Assembly (NCBI GenBank): GCA_021828475.1
Contig: JAJZIY010000001.1
Coordinates: forward strand, 1 to 64,000
Source of the DNA: Actinomycetes bacterium
GTDB lineage: Bacteria > Actinomycetota > Acidimicrobiia > Acidimicrobiales > Palsa-688
DNA length: 64,000 bases
Reading direction: 5' to 3'
The notes under the pieces were generated by a model. It was not told where the DNA came from, did no database searches, and saw nothing but the letters and a program-made list of their open reading frames with translations. The translations under genes and the position numbers were made by a program. This document shows positions 27,582-40,565 of the stretch, one piece after another. How positions within the stretch are numbered: the stretch's first letter is position 1; the number at the start of each line of letters is the position of its first letter.

Positions 27582-29783
27582 TCACCGAGGAGCGCGGCGA
27601 CGGCCGTACCAGTACAAGACGGCCAGTGTGCCGGCGCCGGCGAGCCAGAGCTCCAGGTACCACTGGAAGCCCACGAAGACGAAGCGGACGCTGTGGGTGC
27701 CGGGGCCGAGGACCACGCCGAGGAGGGCCGGCGCCATCATCGTCACCTGAGCGGGGTGCCCGTCCACGGTTGCCTGCCAGCCGGGCTCGTACGCGACGGA
27801 CAGCAACAAGGTGCCGGGGGCCTGCATGTCGACCCTGGCCCTGAACCGCCCGTTCGCGAGGTCGGGTGTCTCGCTCAGGATCTGCCCCGGAGGCGCTATG
27901 CCCAGCGGCGGCGCCGAGGGCACCTGCGGCTGGGCCGGGGGCGGTCCACCCGGGTAGCGGACGGAGAGATCCTCGCCGGGTGCCAGCCCCTGCAACAAGC
28001 CCAGGGACTGTGTGCCGACGTCAGCACGGTCGGCCACCATGTTGCCCGTCACCCGTACCAGCTCCGCGTAGCCACTCCCGGCCACCCGCCACAACGAGTA
28101 GGGGCCCCTGGTCATGACCTGCGTGGCCGGTACGGGCGGTGCCGTGCCCACCGGCAGGAGGATGTAGCCGACGCCGAACAACGCGTAGTCGGCCGGGTTG
28201 GACTGGTCGAACTCCGCCTCGGGACCGAGCATGAGCGACAAGGTCGGGACCATGTAGACCATCTCGTCGACGTCTTTGGTCACCAGGTACTTGAAGACGG
28301 GGACGTAGCCGACCATGAAATGGTTGCCCCAGTTGCTCGACAGGCCGGCGTAGACCCTCCCGGCAGGGTGCGCCTTCACGTAGGCCACCAGCGGCGCCAG
28401 CTCGGCACCGTCCGACTTGTCAGCGCTGTGTTGCGCCCTGACCACCGCTGCGTCACTGTGGTCGTAGCTGGCGATCTCGGACCATGCCGGCGCGGCCCAG
28501 GCGAGCGCGCCAACGCAGAGCACCACCGCGCCGGCACCTCTCAGTGCGCGGCCGGCGCCTGCCCTGCGGGCGGCGTGGGCGCACAGCTTCCATACGCCCT
28601 CCACGCCCAGCCCGGCCAGGAACACGCCGGCCAGTTGCGCCCCCATGCTGAAGCGGCGGAAGTACAAGTCGGCGTGGGCGGGCACCAGGTCGGCCAGGGC
28701 GCCCCACGTGGTGGGGCCGAAACTGAGCGCCAGGCAGCCGAAGAGCAGCAGCAGCAGTGTGCGGGCAAGCGCGTCGGCGTACCATCGCACCAGCGCCAGG
28801 CCCGCTCCGCACAGCACGAGCACGCTGATGACCGGGACGGCCCGCCTGGCGTCGAAGATCTGGCCTGTGAAGAGCCATCCCAGCTCCCGGGCGGCACCAT
28901 AGCCGCGCACGTAGGGAGTACCGGCCAGAGCCTGGTTTATGGATGACCATTGTCTCGAGAGCAGCAGCGGCCCGATCACCCAGATCGCCGACCCGAGCGA
29001 ACCGAGCAGCACGAGCACGCCGCGTTCCAACCTGACGCGCCAGGGCCCGGTGCCGGCCAGGACCATGACCATCGTCCCGAAAAGTGCCAGGTAGCCGCTC
29101 ATGAAATGCAGGGCGATGGTCAGCCCGCCAAGTGCCGAGGCCGCCCAGACGAAGCGTGGCTGCCCGAGCGCCCGCCAGGCGAGCGCCCAGGCGAAGGTGA
29201 GCGCCCAGGAACCGAACAACTGTGTCCAGACCTCGGCGCCTCCCGTCCACGAGTAGGCCCCGCGTTCGAAGCCGATGCCTGTGAAGCTGACCACGAACGG
29301 TGCGGCCAGAGCGCTCGCCATCGCCGCCCATCGACTGAGGCCGAGCAGGCGGCCCGAGCCGTACACGGCGAAAGGCCACAAGCCGACCAGCAGCAGCATC
29401 GACCACCGGAAGGCCACGTCGCCGCCGACAGCGGTGCCTGCGAGGCCGGTGATGACCGAGGCCAGGCTCTGGTAGTGCAGGTACTGCTCCGAGCCCATCC
29501 CCATGTACGGGTACCAGGCACTGAAGGGGACGTGGCCCTTGTCGAGCAGGCGGGTGGCCGAACGGGCCATCTGCTCGTGCACGGACGCGTCGTACAGATA
29601 TGCGACGGGTACGAGGAAGGCGCGCAGGCTCCAGAGGTTCCAGCCGGCGACGGCCGACACCGCCAACAGCTGGGGATGGGCGAGAAGTCGCCTGAGCGTC
29701 CCGTTGGGGTGCCGACCGGTGGTGGTGCCGCCGTTGTGCCGCCGCCCCGCCCCCGGCTCAGCCGGCGGTAGGTCCGTCAGCAC
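27582..29783 (-). CDS. Large multi-TM membrane protein (glycosyltransferase/YfhO-like)
   Basis: Many TM segments; YLYDASVHEQMARSATRLLDKGHVPFSAWYPYMGMGSEQYLHYQ. Confidence 0.6.
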   Translation of the reverse strand: MLTDLPPAEPGAGRRHNGGTTTGRHPNGTLRRLLAHPQLLAVSAVAGWNLWSLRAFLVPVAYLYDASVHEQMARSATRLLDKGHVPFSAWYPYMGMGSEQYLHYQSLASVITGLAGTAVGGDVAFRWSMLLLVGLWPFAVYGSGRLLGLSRWAAMASALAAPFVVSFTGIGFERGAYSWTGGAEVWTQLFGSWALTFAWALAWRALGQPRFVWAASALGGLTIALHFMSGYLALFGTMVMVLAGTGPWRVRLERGVLVLLGSLGSAIWVIGPLLLSRQWSSINQALAGTPYVRGYGAARELGWLFTGQIFDARRAVPVISVLVLCGAGLALVRWYADALARTLLLLLFGCLALSFGPTTWGALADLVPAHADLYFRRFSMGAQLAGVFLAGLGVEGVWKLCAHAARRAGAGRALRGAGAVVLCVGALAWAAPAWSEIASYDHSDAAVVRAQHSADKSDGAELAPLVAYVKAHPAGRVYAGLSSNWGNHFMVGYVPVFKYLVTKDVDEMVYMVPTLSLMLGPEAEFDQSNPADYALFGVGYILLPVGTAPPVPATQVMTRGPYSLWRVAGSGYAELVRVTGNMVADRADVGTQSLGLLQGLAPGEDLSVRYPGGPPPAQPQVPSAPPLGIAPPGQILSETPDLANGRFRARVDMQAPGTLLLSVAYEPGWQATVDGHPAQVTMMAPALLGVVLGPGTHSVRFVFVGFQWYLELWLAGAGTLAVLYWYGRRRAPR

Positions 29784-30347
29784 CGTGGGGGAGCCCCGCG
29801 CGGAGCCCGTTGGCTCGCCGGCCTCCCAGGGTCGGTCGAGCCGTCCGGTCCATGGTTAGGGACTCTACGAGCCGGGAGCGGGCGGTGCCATTCATGCCAC
29901 CGACCCGCGGGAGCAGGAGGCCGGTGGCACGTGGCGGGCCCACGCTGGACCAGCCTGAGGCGGGAGCTCCTCGCCCGCCCCCGGTGGGAGGCGGTAGCAG
30001 TGGTCCTGGGCCCTGTGCGCAGCGCCCGGGGTCGTCCCGGACCACTGCGTGCAGAGAGTGGGGGACCCCCCCTATCGGGCCTCCTCTCCGGCCGGAGCCT
30101 GCTCGTCGGGCCGCTGGGACCCGTTGGGTAACTACTACTTAACTACAGTAGCGATAATACTCTGAGTGGTCTCACAGGGCAACGAAGGACACGCGGAGTG
30201 AGAGATTGCAGCGAAGCCGGAAGGCCGCGAAACCGTTGGGAGCCTGCCGGATCGCGCCGCCCGCGTGTTTGAGCCGCACCGCCGCCTCGGCCGGAAGGCA
30301 CGGGCTGTGGCGGCCGCCCAGGCGGCCTCCGGGTGCTCCGGGCCCGG

Positions 30348-32885
30348 CTAGGAGTGCCCACCCGGGGAGAGGTAGGGCAGCTCCATCTGCGTACTGCCGC
30401 GAGGCCCCGGTCGTACGGCCTGGCGCCGTTCGGTCCCGGTACGCACGAGGGCAACGGCGGTTGCGCGCATGGTGGCGTCGAACACGGCGTAGTTGCCCCT
30501 GCCCATGCCCTTGGCCTTGTACATGGCCAGGTCGGCGTCCCGAAGTACCTCGTCGGGCCGCTCGTAGCCCAAGGTCCCCATGGCCACGCCGATGCTGGCA
30601 GTCACCTCGACCTCGTGGCCCTCGATGCCGTACGCAACCCCCAGGCTCCCGAGCAGGCGCTGCACCACCGCCGTCACCGTCGGCTGGTCCGGCACGTCGA
30701 CCAGCAGCACGGCGAACTCGTCGCCCCCGAAGCGGGCGGCCGTGTCGACCTCGCGCAGTTCCCGCCGGAGCCGCTGGCTCACCTGTACGAGCAACTCGTC
30801 GCCTGCGTGGTGGCCCAGGCTGTCGTTCAGGACCTTGAAGCCGTCGAGATCGAGCCAGAGCACGGCATACGTGCTGGTGGGCCGGCGCCGCGTGGCGGCG
30901 ACGGCCTGGGCCAGACGATCGAGGAAGAGCACGCGGTTGGGCAGGCCGGTGAGCGCGTCGTAGAGGGCGAGTTGGCGAAGGCGGGCCTCGAGCTCGCGCC
31001 GCTCCGTCACGTCGGTCAGCGACCCGACGATCCTCGTCGCCGGCTTGCCGCCTCCAGGTACTGCCAGGCCCCGGCACAGCACCCAGAGGTAACCGCCGGC
31101 GGCGGTGCGCACCCGGTGCTCATGCAGGATGGACTCTTGCTCGCCGGCCCGTAGCGACATCAGCTCAGCGGCCAGGGCCTGCTTGTCGTCCTCGTGCACC
31201 CGCTCCAGCCACACCTCCGGGCGGTCGCCTATCTGGTCATCGGCGTAGCCGAGCATCTCGGCCCAACGGCTGGAGTAGTAGACAGTCCCGCTGTCGAGGT
31301 CCCAGTCCCAGAGGCCGTCGTTGACGGCGCGCGCCGCCAGGGCGTAACGCTCCTCGCTCGCACGCACTGCCCGGGCCATGTCGCGCTCGCGTCGGTAGGA
31401 GAGCGCCAGCTGCTCCCCCCTTTCGTGCAACTGGCGGCTGCGCTCGCGCAGGGCCGCCAGGGCGTCCTGGTGGTCCAGTGCCGCGCTGAGCAGCGCCTCC
31501 CACTGGAAGTAGGTGTCCTGGCCCATGAAGGCGGAGTCCAGGGGGACCACCACGCAGAGGATGCCCCAGTCCCTGTCCTTGCTGGCGACGGGGAACAGCA
31601 GTACAACGTTGCGCCGGCCCGCCGCCGACAGCAGCTCTTGGGGAGGGAAGCGTTCGACGCGGTGCCGCTTCCCCTTACCGCCCAGCGTGGCGCCGCCGGG
31701 GCGCCACGTCCCGACGACTCTCAGGTAGCGGCCGTGTGCCACCGCCCGACCGGCTCGCAGGTCGAGGTTGCGCCGGTTGGCGCGTCCGTCGTGGGAGGGG
31801 CCCTCAGGGTGCGCTGTGAAGTCCCACAGGGCGAGGGTTGCCGCCTCGGCCTCGGTGCGACTGAGCCACTCCAGGTCCCTAGGTTCGGACTCGTGGCTGC
31901 GCAGCAGCTCCAGGCTGATCTCGTGCTCGTCGCGGATGGCCTTGCGAAGCGCGTAATAGGAGTCGTTCCGCTCACCCAGCAGGGCGCGCGCCCGCCTGAG
32001 CTGCGCGTGGGCTCCGAGGTCGTCCTCGGGCACGTCTGCCGGCGCGCAGCCGCAGCTCTCGCGGCCGGCGAAGGCGCCGGCGACGACATGGTGCCCGGGA
32101 GCCACCTCCTCGCCGTCGACCATACGCATGAGCAGGCGTCCGGCCAACGCGCCCATCTGGCCGAGGTCCTGGGCGACGCTCGACAGGCTGGGTGAAAGCG
32201 AGGCATTGCCGGGCAGGTCGTCGAAACCCGTCACCGCCTGCTCGGCCGGCAGCGCCAGGCCTGCCTCGGAGAGCGCGGCCATTATGCCCACGGCGTTGAG
32301 GTCGCATGCCGCCACCACCGCCGTCGAAGGCAGGCCGGCAGCCAGCATGCGGCGTGCCGCCTCCCGACCCGAGAACTCGTGGTTGTCGTCGATGTCGTAG
32401 AGCAGCGCCGGATCGGTCTCGATGCCATGCGACCGCAGGGTGTCGCAATAGGAGGCATAGCGCTCGCGGACGTCGAAGTGCTGGAGGCTGCCGGCGAAGG
32501 CGACCCGCACGTGCCCGTGGCCGACCAGGTGGTCGACCGCCTGCCGGATGCCTCCGTGGTTGTCGGGCAGGACGGCCGGGTAGGAGAAGCCGGGCTCGAC
32601 GTGGCCCAGGGCCACCACCGGCTTGCCGGCTGCCCCGAGCTCGTTCAGGTAGTCGAGCGACACGGCGTTGGCGATGGTGACGAAACCGTCGACCCTGTCC
32701 CACGCCAGGTGCGCCAGGTGCTCGATGACCTCCTCACGGTGGTAACCAGAACCGGACGCTGCGGTCGAAACGGCGATGACCCGGCCACCGGCCTCCGACA
32801 CCACCGTCTTCACCGCCGAGATGAGCATGCCGTAGTAGTAGCCGGTCATCAGCGGTGAAAGGATGCCGACCGTCGGGCCTTGCAA
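30348..32885 (-). CDS. Diguanylate cyclase: LacI/GalR-type periplasmic-binding-like domain + PAS + GGDEF, no HTH
   Basis: TVGILSPLMTGYYYGMLISAV...VTGFDDLPGNASLSPSLSSVAQ; PAS YALAARAVNDGLWDWDLDSGTVYYSSRWAEMLGY; ARFGGDEFAVLL; TTG start with GAGGAGG SD. Confidence 0.82.
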   Translation of the reverse strand: MQGPTVGILSPLMTGYYYGMLISAVKTVVSEAGGRVIAVSTAASGSGYHREEVIEHLAHLAWDRVDGFVTIANAVSLDYLNELGAAGKPVVALGHVEPGFSYPAVLPDNHGGIRQAVDHLVGHGHVRVAFAGSLQHFDVRERYASYCDTLRSHGIETDPALLYDIDDNHEFSGREAARRMLAAGLPSTAVVAACDLNAVGIMAALSEAGLALPAEQAVTGFDDLPGNASLSPSLSSVAQDLGQMGALAGRLLMRMVDGEEVAPGHHVVAGAFAGRESCGCAPADVPEDDLGAHAQLRRARALLGERNDSYYALRKAIRDEHEISLELLRSHESEPRDLEWLSRTEAEAATLALWDFTAHPEGPSHDGRANRRNLDLRAGRAVAHGRYLRVVGTWRPGGATLGGKGKRHRVERFPPQELLSAAGRRNVVLLFPVASKDRDWGILCVVVPLDSAFMGQDTYFQWEALLSAALDHQDALAALRERSRQLHERGEQLALSYRRERDMARAVRASEERYALAARAVNDGLWDWDLDSGTVYYSSRWAEMLGYADDQIGDRPEVWLERVHEDDKQALAAELMSLRAGEQESILHEHRVRTAAGGYLWVLCRGLAVPGGGKPATRIVGSLTDVTERRELEARLRQLALYDALTGLPNRVLFLDRLAQAVAATRRRPTSTYAVLWLDLDGFKVLNDSLGHHAGDELLVQVSQRLRRELREVDTAARFGGDEFAVLLVDVPDQPTVTAVVQRLLGSLGVAYGIEGHEVEVTASIGVAMGTLGYERPDEVLRDADLAMYKAKGMGRGNYAVFDATMRATAVALVRTGTERRQAVRPGPRGSTQMELPYLSPGGHS

Positions 32886-32936
32886 GGCGGGCCTCCTCGC
32901 TGGCGGGCGTCCCGGGCGGTACGCCCCGCTGGATGT

Positions 32937-32963
32937 ATATCGTCCGTCCGGGCCCGACGTTGA
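32937..32963 (-). promoter_or_regulatory. Possible sigma-28-like promoter upstream of the GGDEF gene
   Basis: Minus strand TCAAC-N14-GACGATAT, about 50 nt upstream of the TTG start. Confidence 0.3.
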
Positions 32964-32983
32964 AGCCCGCAGGGATGACGCGC

Positions 32984-33011
32984 AGAAGGCGGGCCGGTGG
33001 GCCCGCCTTCT
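32984..33011 (-). terminator. Strong hairpin downstream of satP
   Basis: AGAAGGCGGGCC-GGTG-GGCCCGCCTTCT, 12-bp perfect stem. Confidence 0.6.
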
Positions 33012-33110
33012 CTTCGCACCGGCTGGACGGTGGTGCCTTCCGGGCCGTCAAGGCCAACTTGCTGGTCGCTGGCGCGGACCGCTCCGGCGTGACAGCCGGC
33101 TCAGCCCGGC

Positions 33111-33803
33111 TCAGTGCTGGGGCAGCGCCTGACCGATCCCGGGGCGGACGCGGCCACCCACCGAGATGGCCGAACCCTGGCCACCCCACAGCGGGGTACC
33201 GACCTTGAGGATGGGGTGGTCGCTCATGCTGTTGGCCACTCCGGCGGCCGAGGTGTACCAGGCACAGGCGGCTGTGAGGACGCCCACGTAACCCGAGATG
33301 TGCACCAGGTCCGTGCCCCAGCGCACGTGCTGGGCGCCGAGGAGGAACTGGCCGATGAAGTAGATGATCTCGGTCGCCTCCAAGGTGGCGAAGACGGCGA
33401 AGACCGCCTTGTTGAGCCTGGTGCTCCACAACAGCATGTAGGTGTTGAAGATGGCGAAGGCGGCAATGAACCAGCCCAGGGCGTCATTGACGTTGAGGGT
33501 CTTGGGTACCACTCCGGCCAGGTCCATGAGGATGAAAGCCGCCAGGGACAGCCAGAAGGCGCCGTAACTGCTGAAGGCGGTGGCGCCGAAGGTGTTTCGG
33601 TTGCGGAACTCGTGCTGGCCGGCCATGAACTGTGCCAAGCCGCCGTAGAACAGGGCAAGGCCGACCCAGATGAGGTCGGGTGCCCAGTTGGCGTTGTGCA
33701 CTGATAGCACGAACGTCGTCAGAGCGAAGCCACCCAGTCCCAGCGGAGCGGGGTCTGCGATGGCCGGCGTCTGGGGTGCGACGGGAGCCTGCTGTTCGGA
33801 CAC
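33111..33803 (-). CDS. satP: Acetate uptake transporter (GPR1/FUN34/SatP family)
   Basis: PLGLGGFALTTFVLSVHNAN; GLALFYGGLAQFMAGQHEFRNRNTFGATAFSSYGAFWLS; next to acs. Confidence 0.88.
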   Translation of the reverse strand: MSEQQAPVAPQTPAIADPAPLGLGGFALTTFVLSVHNANWAPDLIWVGLALFYGGLAQFMAGQHEFRNRNTFGATAFSSYGAFWLSLAAFILMDLAGVVPKTLNVNDALGWFIAAFAIFNTYMLLWSTRLNKAVFAVFATLEATEIIYFIGQFLLGAQHVRWGTDLVHISGYVGVLTAACAWYTSAAGVANSMSDHPILKVGTPLWGGQGSAISVGGRVRPGIGQALPQH

Positions 33804-33906
33804 TTGAGTCCTCCTTGAGACAGGCGGCGGTTGCCGCCCGGGTTGTTTCGCTGCAGACCTTGGGCGTCAGGTCCGGGCTCAGTCGGCCCGGGCCTGACAT
33901 GGCCTG

Positions 33907-36027
<2,121 letters not shown>

Positions 36028-36202
36028 GGGCCACCTCCCTCTCTTTGGTGAGGAGCTCCGGTCGGAGATACTACACATCTGTCTCAGCTATGGCGCACAT
36101 CCTCCAACACGATGCAAGGGGCAACGCAGGGCCGTGGGGCCGCCTGCGCACCGAGCGCGCCCGCGGCTTCGCCCTGCCGCCCGGGGCAGCGGAGTGCGGG
36201 CC

Positions 36203-37474
36203 ATGGCCGTGAGCCCGGGGCGCGGCCACTCGAAGCACCCCCGGCCCGCGCGGCGGGTACGCCGGACCGACCACTCGGGCCCGGCGGTGGTGGTGGAGGT
36301 GGAGACGACGGCGATGGCCGTAGGGGGAGCCGCGGTGGGGCGCGGGCCGGACGGGCGGGTGGTCTTCGTCGAGGGGGCACTACCCGGCGAGACGGTGAGA
36401 GCCGAGGTGTACGACGAGCGCGACCGCTACCGCCGCGCCCGGGCAGTGGACGTGCTTGTCGCAGCGCCCGGACGGGTGGCGCCTCCTTGCCCGTTCGTGG
36501 CGCTGGGCTGTGGCGGGTGCGGCTGGCAGCATGTCGAGCCCGCCCTTCAGCGTCGGCTGAAGGCGGGCATGGTCTCCGAGGCGTTGTCCCGCCTGGGGGG
36601 CGTCGGTACCCCGCGGGTGGAGGAGGTGACCGGAGCGGGACCGTTCGCTTACCGCACGACCGTGCGCCTGGCGGTAGCACCCGGCGGCGCGCGACCGGGT
36701 GGAGCGGCGTTCCGGGCCGGACGGTCGCACAGTCTGGTCGAGGTGGACGACTGCCTGGTTGCCCACCCTCGCATCGCCTCCGCCATCGCCGCGTCGCGCT
36801 TCGGGAGGGCCGACCAGGCTGTCCTGCGGGTCGGTGCGCGCACCGGCGAGGGGTTGGCGTTGCTCACACCGGACGCTCGCGGCGCGCGGGTGGCCGGCGG
36901 CTTCGAGGTGGTGGGCGCCGACGAGCTGGGGCGCGGGCGCTCCGTTGCTTACCACGAGGTCGTGGCGGGGTGCCGGCTGCGGGTTTCGGCGGGTTCCTTC
37001 TTCCAGTCCTCACCCGAGGGGGCGGAGGCTCTCGTCCGGGAGGTGCGGTCGGCCCTGGCCGGTGCCGGGCCCGGGCTGCTCGTCGACGCCTACGCCGGCG
37101 TGGGCCTCTTCGGAGCGGCAACGGGCTGGTCCGGAAGGGTGGTCGCCGTCGAATCGTCGCCTTCGTCCGTGGCCGATGCCAGGGTCAACGTGGTCGGTGC
37201 GGAGGTGGTACTGGCCGATGTCGGGCGGTGGGCGCCCCGCCCGGCGGCCGCAGTGGTGGCCGACCCTCCACGCCACGGCCTCGGCCGGGGGGCGGCCGAG
37301 GTGCTGGCCGCGACGCTGGCGCCGGTCCTGGTCCTGGTGTCCTGCGACGTCGGGGCCCTCGGCCGGGACGCCGGCCTGCTGGAGGGCCACGGCTTTCGCC
37401 TGGACCGCACCGTCGTCGTAGACCTCTTTCCCGGCACGCCCCGCGTGGAGGCTGTGAGCCTGTTCAGGCGCTGA
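36203..37474 (+). CDS. TRAM-domain class I SAM-dependent RNA (uracil-5-)methyltransferase (RlmD/TrmA-like)
   Basis: TRAM-like N-terminus; CPFVALGCGGCGWQH; DAYAGVGLFG; ADPPRHGLG; LVLVSCDVG. Confidence 0.85.
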   Translation: MAVSPGRGHSKHPRPARRVRRTDHSGPAVVVEVETTAMAVGGAAVGRGPDGRVVFVEGALPGETVRAEVYDERDRYRRARAVDVLVAAPGRVAPPCPFVALGCGGCGWQHVEPALQRRLKAGMVSEALSRLGGVGTPRVEEVTGAGPFAYRTTVRLAVAPGGARPGGAAFRAGRSHSLVEVDDCLVAHPRIASAIAASRFGRADQAVLRVGARTGEGLALLTPDARGARVAGGFEVVGADELGRGRSVAYHEVVAGCRLRVSAGSFFQSSPEGAEALVREVRSALAGAGPGLLVDAYAGVGLFGAATGWSGRVVAVESSPSSVADARVNVVGAEVVLADVGRWAPRPAAAVVADPPRHGLGRGAAEVLAATLAPVLVLVSCDVGALGRDAGLLEGHGFRLDRTVVVDLFPGTPRVEAVSLFRR

Positions 37475-37529
37475 GGTGGGCAGCCGGGGCTATTGTCTGG
37501 TCGTGCAATGAGTAAAGGAGCGAAACAGG

Positions 37530-37871
37530 ATGCTCATTTCGACGATGAACGACGTCCCGGGCCACGAGGTCACGGAGGTCCTGGGTGAGGTCTTCGGCCT
37601 GACGGTGCGCAGCCGCAACATCGGTTCGCAGTTCGGGGCCGGTCTCAAGTCCCTGGTGGGCGGGGAGCTCAAGGGTATGACCAAAAACCTCATGGACAGC
37701 CGCCGGGACGTGATCGCCCGCATGGTGGACGAGGCCCGTGCCAAGGGGGCCAACGCCGTGCTCGCCATGCGTTTCGACACCTCCGAAATGGGTGGCAACT
37801 GGACCGAGATATGCGCTTACGGCACCGCCGTCCGGGTGGCGGGCCTGGGCGACGACACCGGCTGGGAGTAG
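37530..37871 (+). CDS. YbjQ/UPF0145 family protein
   Basis: MLISTMNDVPGHEVTEVLGEVFGLTVRSRNIG...AKGANAVLAMRFDTSEMG. Confidence 0.88.
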   Translation: MLISTMNDVPGHEVTEVLGEVFGLTVRSRNIGSQFGAGLKSLVGGELKGMTKNLMDSRRDVIARMVDEARAKGANAVLAMRFDTSEMGGNWTEICAYGTAVRVAGLGDDTGWE

Positions 37872-37958
37872 AGCGCCCGCGGTGGACGGGCTGGTCCGAG
37901 CCGACGGTTCAGGCACCGCGCTGCGTGGCCTGCGAGCGCGGTGCCTACCTCCGGGATG

Positions 37959-39401
<1,443 letters not shown>

Positions 39402-39487
39402 GGTCTCTCCTTGTCGCGCTGGCGCGCTGGCGCGCGCCGGTCCTCGTTGTCGGCAGGCCGGGGCCATCCAAGCCCTTCCCCAGCGGG

Positions 39488-40516
39488 TCAGCCCACGGGG
39501 ATCCTATATGGAGGGGGGCAGTGGCCGACCGGGCAGTCGTCGGGCCACGGACCATCCTCGCCGAGAGCGGCCCGCCCGGTGCCGGGCACCATGCGTTCGG
39601 CGACGAGGGTGACCACCATGTCGACGAACTCCGCCGTTGCGTTCACGGCGCCGGCGCGGGCGAACACCATCCCCCTCGACCGGGCGACGGCGGCGGCTTC
39701 GACGTCCAGGTCGTGGGTCACCTCCATGTTCTCGCAGACGAAGCCGATGGGCACGACAGCGACGCCCGGGGCCGTCGAGGTACCGAGAACCTCGGCTATG
39801 TCAGGCCCGAGCCAGGGCGACGCAGGGCTGCCGGACCGGCTCTGCCAGGCCAGCTGCCAGCTGCCGAGACCGGCGGCAGCAGCGGCGAGGCGCGCCGTCG
39901 TGGTGACGTGTGCCACGTAGGGGCTCGTGCGGGCGGCGGCGACGGGGATGCTGTGGGCGGTGAAGACGATCTCGATGTCCTCTGTGCGGGCACCGTTGCC
40001 GCCGGCGGTCAGCTGGGCGGCGCACTCGGCCCGGGCGCCGGCGGCGCTGCGCCCCCACGGCCGTACCCAGCCAGGGTGATCGTAGAAGAGGCGGAGCTTG
40101 TCGACCAGGGGAGCACGCCTACCGACCCTGTCGCGCGCCGTTGCGATGTCGTCGAGGTACTGGCGGCAACTGCTGTAGCCGCCGTAGGCGGACGTCACGA
40201 ACGCGACGGCGCGCTGGACGCCGTCCTCGGCCATCCGGGCCAGTGTGTCCTCCAAGAGGGGGTGCCAGTTGCGGTTGCCCCAGTAGCTGGCCAGGCCCAG
40301 GTCGGCCATGCGGGGCCGGAGGTCCTCGAGCAGTCCCCGGCAGTGGCCGTTGACGGGGCTGGCCCCACCTGCGGCGAAATAGTGCCCGGCCACCTCGTCC
40401 AAGCGGTCCTGAGGAACACCGCGACCGGCGGTGACGCGCTGAAGGAACGGGCGGACGTCCTCAGCGCGTTCGGGGCCGCCGAAGGAAACGAGGAGGAAGG
40501 CGTCGTAGCCGGTCAT
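39488..40516 (-). CDS. hemH: Ferrochelatase
   Basis: [58 protein letters not shown]. Confidence 0.9.
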   Translation of the reverse strand: MTGYDAFLLVSFGGPERAEDVRPFLQRVTAGRGVPQDRLDEVAGHYFAAGGASPVNGHCRGLLEDLRPRMADLGLASYWGNRNWHPLLEDTLARMAEDGVQRAVAFVTSAYGGYSSCRQYLDDIATARDRVGRRAPLVDKLRLFYDHPGWVRPWGRSAAGARAECAAQLTAGGNGARTEDIEIVFTAHSIPVAAARTSPYVAHVTTTARLAAAAAGLGSWQLAWQSRSGSPASPWLGPDIAEVLGTSTAPGVAVVPIGFVCENMEVTHDLDVEAAAVARSRGMVFARAGAVNATAEFVDMVVTLVAERMVPGTGRAALGEDGPWPDDCPVGHCPPPYRIPVG

Positions 40517-40565
40517 GGCCCGGACCCTAGTGTGGTGCCCCCACCGGGGGACTGGCGCGGGTGCC

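Noticed and set aside
31600-31615. Extra ACAACGTTG site matching the csp/NRAMP upstream core
   Set aside because: Inside the GGDEF gene coding sequence; short 8-9 bp palindromes are expected by chance in 64 kb.
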